A stretch of 21,394 nucleotides of DNA, from positions 13,117-34,510 of the forward strand of contig NW_019091378.1 in NCBI RefSeq assembly GCF_001949145.1, read 5' to 3'. The number at the start of each line of letters is the position of its first letter. The stretch's first letter is position 1. Both the position numbers and the translations under genes were made by a program. The notes beneath the pieces are model-generated. The model searched no databases, was not told the DNA's origin, and saw only the letters and a list, made by a program, of their open reading frames with translations. Below, in pieces: positions 21,101 to 21,394 of the stretch. Origin of the DNA: Acanthaster planci. Lineage: Eukaryota > Echinodermata > Asteroidea > Valvatida > Acanthasteridae.

Positions 21101-21394
21101 GTCTGGCACAGTATTCCTTCAAACCCAGCCTGACACTGACAATCAAAGCCATTGGCAGTCAAGTTACAAGACCCACCATGCCTGCAGGGATTGGGCTGAC
21201 AGTAACCGGTGTCAATTTGGCACAATGTACCTTTTGTACCGCCCTTGCACTCACAGATGAACCTGTTGATCCCATCAATGCAGACTCCTTTATTGTGACA
21301 AGGGTTACTCAGACATTCATTGATGTTGATCTCACAGTTCTGTCCTGAGAAGCCAGGCAGGCACTGACATGTGAAGGACTGTACGCCATCGATG
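8974..21394 (-). CDS. Multidomain extracellular protein (EGF-pentraxin-TSP1-sushi-GCC2/GCC3), SVEP1-like, 3' part of gene
   Basis: Fourteen exons join with all phases consistent: 21394-21043, 20619-20472, 18782-18662, 18542-18409, 18109-17878, 17411-17221, 16605-16408, 15200-14961, 14633-14463, 12718-12515, 11598-11414, 10778-10640, 9869-9666, 9143-8974. Together they encode 895 residues plus TAG; the 5' part lies beyond the window. Each intron has AG before and GT after the exon on the minus strand. Domains by partial-protein residue: EGF 1-21 (partial), 22-59, 60-97, 98-135, 136-174, 175-212, 213-250; pentraxin about 253-458; EGF 460-534; TSP1 540-595; sushi-like 597-662; unnamed cassette 664-840; GCC2/GCC3 842-890. 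The modules are typical of secreted adhesion or matrix proteins. SVEP1/polydom is the nearest family I can name, but the module order differs, so orthology is not claimed. Several modules are phase 1-1 exons, as expected from exon shuffling. Extra phase 1-1 exons could be hidden in the longer introns. Confidence 0.85.
9144..9665 (-). other. Last intron of the large gene
   Basis: Phase-1 intron with GTAAGT donor and TTCTCTGTTCAG acceptor; no repeats or exon candidates seen. Confidence 0.85.
9666..9869 (-). CDS. Exon: unnamed cassette, part 3
   Basis: Residues 772 (split) to 839, phase 1-1; acceptor CCATCCAG, donor GTAAGT. The first half ([20 protein letters not shown]) reads as an amphipathic helix with an N-H-S glycosylation motif. 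Strand-like [12 protein letters not shown] follows, then CPHGS and a cysteine at the exon end (ARC). The helix-then-strand layout after a basic cleavage site recalls SEA-type domains in outline only; no SEA cleavage motif is seen. Confidence 0.88.
9897..10050. repeat. Degenerate AAACTATAGTCACATA satellite
   Basis: About 150 bp of interleaved AAACTATAGT, CACATA and AGATAGT blocks. ACTATAGT is self-complementary and occurs about ten times, including GTTACTATA repeated at 9980-10007. It is intronic and begins about 28 bp upstream of an acceptor. Confidence 0.9.
10640..10778 (-). CDS. Exon: unnamed cassette, part 2, with hexa-arginine site
   Basis: Residues 726-771, phase 0 in and phase 1 out; acceptor TACACCTTAG, donor GTATCA. 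After Cys729 there are six consecutive arginines (739-744) followed by Ser-Val. This satisfies the R-x-[RK]-R pattern of furin-type convertases with room to spare. A strand-like [13 protein letters not shown] and an N-L-T glycosylation motif (766-768) follow. The donor is the weakest of the gene (GTATCA), but its phase fits the next exon. Confidence 0.85.
10857..11048. repeat. Minisatellite, 64-bp unit, 3 copies
   Basis: Units start at 10857, 10921 and 10985 with GCTGTGTCCAGATCAACTGG and end with AGCTCAG. They differ at only two sites (CTATGG/CTGTGG and CATC/CATT), so the expansion is recent. It is intronic, 78 bp upstream of the exon carrying the hexa-arginine site. Confidence 0.97.
11414..11598 (-). 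CDS. Exon: unnamed cassette, part 1
   Basis: Residues 664 (split) to 725, phase 1 in and phase 0 out. Acceptor CTGTCTTCTGCAG; donor CAG|GTAAGT is close to ideal. Alternating polar and hydrophobic residues ([15 protein letters not shown] and [11 protein letters not shown]) suggest beta strands, with cysteines at 685, 713 and 719. I know no named family for it. From memory, a similar stretch precedes GCC2/GCC3 modules in other sushi-bearing marine invertebrate proteins, but this cannot be verified here. A 53-bp minisatellite begins 14 bp upstream of its acceptor. Confidence 0.88.
11613..11824. repeat. Minisatellite, 53-bp unit, 4 copies
   Basis: Units start at 11613, 11666, 11719 and 11772, each beginning AATGTGAAGAGACAA and ending CAGTGGTAAC. 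The copies are nearly identical (one C/T change in the third). Each holds the perfect palindrome GAGCATGCTC. The first copy ends 14 bp from the splice acceptor of the 11414-11598 exon, so the array supplies part of the branch-point region of that intron. Confidence 0.97.
11825..12514 (-). other. Intron between sushi and cassette, non-repeat part
   Basis: Phase-1 intron. One TACATGTA is present near 11930; no exon candidate or other repeat seen. Confidence 0.75.
12515..12718 (-). CDS. Exon: sushi (CCP)-like module
   Basis: Residues 596 (split) to 663, phase 1-1; acceptor CACTTTCTTTCAG, donor GTGAGT. Cysteines fall at 597, 610, 619, 623, 639 and 662. CWPGYAF (623-629) and a Trp at 647 before the last cysteine match the C-x-x-G-[YF] and W...C landmarks of sushi modules. 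Six cysteines instead of the usual four, and irregular spacing, make it a divergent member. NCT at 618-620 is a possible N-glycosylation site. Confidence 0.85.
12875..12992. mobile_element. Foldback MITE-like element flanked by CTCA
   Basis: The two halves are imperfect inverted copies over about 45 bp each. The left half runs GGCTGCATTCGAATC to AGAGCTAGGTCTAGGTCT. The reverse complement of the right half runs GGCCGTGTCCGAAACGGGC to GCTAGGTCTATCGTCT. CTCA occurs directly on both sides (12871-12874 and 12993-12996), fitting a 4-bp target duplication. There is no open frame, so it would be non-autonomous. Confidence 0.55.
13071..13251. mobile_element. MITE-like element with AACCCCTT inverted ends
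   Basis: Left end AACCCCTTCACGCCGG and right end CGTCACAAAGGGGTT are inverted relatives: the reverse complement of the right end reads AACCCCTTTGTGACG. The length is 181 bp and there is no coding capacity. TTAA borders the right end and TTGAA the left, so a TTAA target site, as used by piggyBac-type transposons, is plausible but not proven. Inside lies a perfect 12-bp palindrome, GCAAAGCTTTGC, near 13129. Confidence 0.55.
13255..14462 (-). other. 5' part of the TSP1-sushi intron
   Basis: AT-rich intronic DNA with pyrimidine runs (13290-13380, 13640-13670). No exon candidate. The other part of this intron holds two foldback elements. Confidence 0.7.
14463..14633 (-). CDS. Exon: thrombospondin type 1 repeat
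   Basis: Residues 539 (split) to 595; acceptor CTACAACTAG, donor GTGAGT, phase 1-1. Six cysteines (552, 556, 567, 579, 589, 594) have TSP1 spacing. [10 protein letters not shown] carries the W-x-x-W-x-x-W C-mannosylation motif (Trp543, 546, 549). The RRRSC stretch after it supplies the arginine layer of the TSP1 fold. CSRSC has the Ser-x-x-Cys form in which O-fucose is added to TSP1 repeats. Exactly one repeat is present. Confidence 0.95.
14634..14960 (-). other. Intron between EGF pair and TSP1
   Basis: A short phase-1 intron with GTACAG donor and AACTAG acceptor. Nothing else is visible in it. Confidence 0.8.
14961..15200 (-). CDS. Exon: two EGF modules
   Basis: Residues 459 (split) to 538. 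The acceptor is CTGTCCAG and the donor GTACAG; phase 1-1, so the exon is a self-contained shuffling unit. The first module starts DDCASNPC and ends GFTGQRC. The second starts [12 protein letters not shown] and ends GFSGQAC. Both carry the D-x-D-x-C start of calcium-binding EGFs. They separate the pentraxin from the TSP1 domain. Confidence 0.93.
15201..16407 (-). other. Intron between pentraxin and EGF pair (1.2 kb)
   Basis: Phase-1 intron at a domain border. An additional phase 1-1 module could in principle hide here, but I found no cysteine-rich open stretch on the minus strand. Confidence 0.75.
16408..16605 (-). CDS. Exon: pentraxin domain, C-terminal part
   Basis: Residues 393 (split) to 458. 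The acceptor ends in CTGTAG, the donor is GTGAGG, and the exon is phase 1-1. It carries [10 protein letters not shown] (402-411), the conserved G-x-[IL]-x-N-V-x-x-W-D of pentraxins, then TC at 425-426, GNVIAAADF (432-440) and a terminal KCD. The C...GNV..W.DF...C tail resembles the SVEP1-type pentraxin. Cys399, just before the GSLSN strand, is not a position I know as conserved. Confidence 0.9.
16606..17220 (-). other. Second intron inside the pentraxin domain
   Basis: Phase-1 intron with GTGAGT donor and CTGTAG acceptor. No repeats or exon candidates noted. Confidence 0.8.
17221..17411 (-). CDS. Exon: pentraxin domain, middle
   Basis: Residues 329 (split) to 392. The acceptor GGCACAG is followed by GTACC; donor GTGAGT; phase 2 in, phase 1 out. 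It contains [16 protein letters not shown] (340-355), the pentraxin signature region H-x-C-x-[ST]-W, with Ala347 in place of the signature cysteine. The next stretch, VVRVYRDG (356-363), matches the usual pentraxin strand after the signature. FMLGELRN (384-391) occupies the place of the calcium-binding L-G-x-E-Q-D loop, and the Q-D part is not kept. Confidence 0.88.
17412..17877 (-). other. Intron inside the pentraxin domain
   Basis: Phase-2 intron that interrupts the pentraxin fold. Apart from one TACATGTA octamer near 17580 I see no structure. Confidence 0.8.
17878..18109 (-). CDS. Exon: pentraxin domain, N-terminal third
   Basis: Residues 252 (split) to 328. Acceptor GTCTCACCAG, donor GTGAGT, phase 1 in and phase 2 out. 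The segment [11 protein letters not shown] (281-291) aligns with the pentraxin FT-x-C-x-W strand, but the usual cysteine is Met286. LDNAEF (310-315) lies where pentraxins carry the Asp-Asn pair of the calcium site, and that pair is kept. No N-glycosylation motif was seen here. Confidence 0.88.
18262..18371. repeat. Tandem duplication, 55-bp unit, 2 copies
   Basis: The unit beginning GAGGACGGCCAAAGTGCCC starts at 18262 and again at 18317. A few substitutions separate the copies (for example GTATATAAATGCG against GTAAATAAATGCA). It lies in the intron between EGF 7 and the pentraxin domain, 38 bp from the upstream donor. Confidence 0.9.
18409..18542 (-). CDS. Exon: end of EGF 6, EGF 7
   Basis: Residues 207 (split) to 251. 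Acceptor TGATTACAG, donor GTAAGA; phase 2 in, phase 1 out. It completes EGF 6 (YSGPEC) and encodes a calcium-type EGF ([21 protein letters not shown]). The donor falls two codons after the last EGF cysteine, and the pentraxin domain starts in the next exon. Confidence 0.9.
18662..18782 (-). CDS. Exon: end of EGF 5, most of EGF 6
   Basis: Residues 167 (split) to 206. Acceptor CTCCTTCAG; the exon begins GT TTC ACC, which rebuilds the EPGFTGLRC motif with the previous exon. EGF 6 follows ([22 protein letters not shown]). The donor at CTACAG|GTTGGT leaves phase 2. An ordinary EGF-module exon. Confidence 0.92.
18783..20471 (-). other. Intron within EGF 5 (about 1.7 kb)
   Basis: Phase-1 intron. 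The two exons join into an uninterrupted EGF module, so no coding exon is expected inside. A TTAACCCCTTGGGG palindrome-like stretch at 20321-20334 is the only structure noted. Confidence 0.8.
20472..20619 (-). CDS. Exon: end of EGF 4, most of EGF 5
   Basis: Residues 118-166. Acceptor TTACCCACAG, donor GTAACT; phase 0 in, phase 1 out. It supplies the [16 protein letters not shown] half of EGF 4. EGF 5 (ICSAEPC, then CICEPG) has its last glycine codon split across the intron. The NST sequence at 157-159 is a possible N-glycosylation site. EGF 5 lacks the DINEC-type calcium motif (it has LDIC). Confidence 0.92.
20620..21042 (-). other. Intron within EGF 4
   Basis: Phase-0 intron with GTGAGG donor and CCCACAG acceptor (minus strand). 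It is AT-rich; I see no repeat or hidden exon in it. Confidence 0.85.
21043..21394 (-). CDS. Exon: four EGF modules (first and last partial)
   Basis: Residues 1-117, open at the window edge, ending in phase 0 before donor GTGAGG. It holds the tail of one EGF, two whole EGF modules and the first half of a fourth. Asp/Asn/Glu motifs before the first cysteine (NINEC at 23-27 and NIDDC at 99-103) fit calcium-binding EGF modules. The second module has an unusual [12 protein letters not shown] segment (47-58) where most EGFs have C-x-C-x-x-G-[FY]; the aromatic residue is missing but the cysteine spacing holds. The fourth module is completed exactly by the next exon. Confidence 0.92.

Noticed and set aside
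20962-21348. 128-codon plus-strand open frame
   Set aside because: It lies antisense to the EGF exon 21043-21394; cysteine-rich EGF codons often leave the opposite strand open. No domain is visible in it.

Overview
This window looks like nuclear DNA from an animal. Coding sequence is split into short exons with GT/AG borders, intergenic DNA is AT-rich and full of satellites and degenerate mobile elements, and the main gene is a mosaic of extracellular metazoan domains (EGF, pentraxin, TSP1, sushi, GCC2/GCC3). The abundant TACATGTA palindrome, the AGAGGGCGC motif and SVEP1-like domain shuffling point to a marine deuterostome invertebrate (echinoderm, hemichordate or amphioxus). That placement is an inference from overall character; no species marker was found.

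Layout. (1) 1-2000: repeat-rich DNA with one possible terminal exon of a membrane protein on the minus strand near the left edge (82-245). (2) 2015-2975: a plus-strand, intronless rhodopsin-family GPCR pseudogene with several frameshifts and a DGY in place of DRY. A second, more decayed remnant of the same gene lies at about 4001-4457, with a TACATGTA satellite block inside it. (3) 5609-7090: a possible small three-exon minus-strand gene, found by matching splice phases. Just upstream of its ATG sit six same-direction copies of a CTCF-like motif. (4) 7090-8973: AT-rich DNA that probably includes the 3' UTR of the large gene. (5) 8974-21394: the 3' part of a large minus-strand gene that runs off the right edge.

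The large gene is the core result. Fourteen consecutive exons can be joined with every reading phase and splice signal agreeing, giving 895 residues plus a stop. Domain order (N to C) is seven EGF modules (the first partial), a pentraxin domain, two EGF modules, one TSP1 repeat, one sushi-like module, a conserved-looking cassette without a name I know that carries a six-arginine processing site, and a GCC2/GCC3 (ephrin-receptor-like) cysteine module just before the stop. The modules resemble those of SVEP1/polydom, but the order differs from the SVEP1 order I know. The product should be secreted or pericellular and act in adhesion or matrix binding. Its introns hold three minisatellites, one of which runs to 14 bp from a splice acceptor, and two small foldback (MITE-like) elements.
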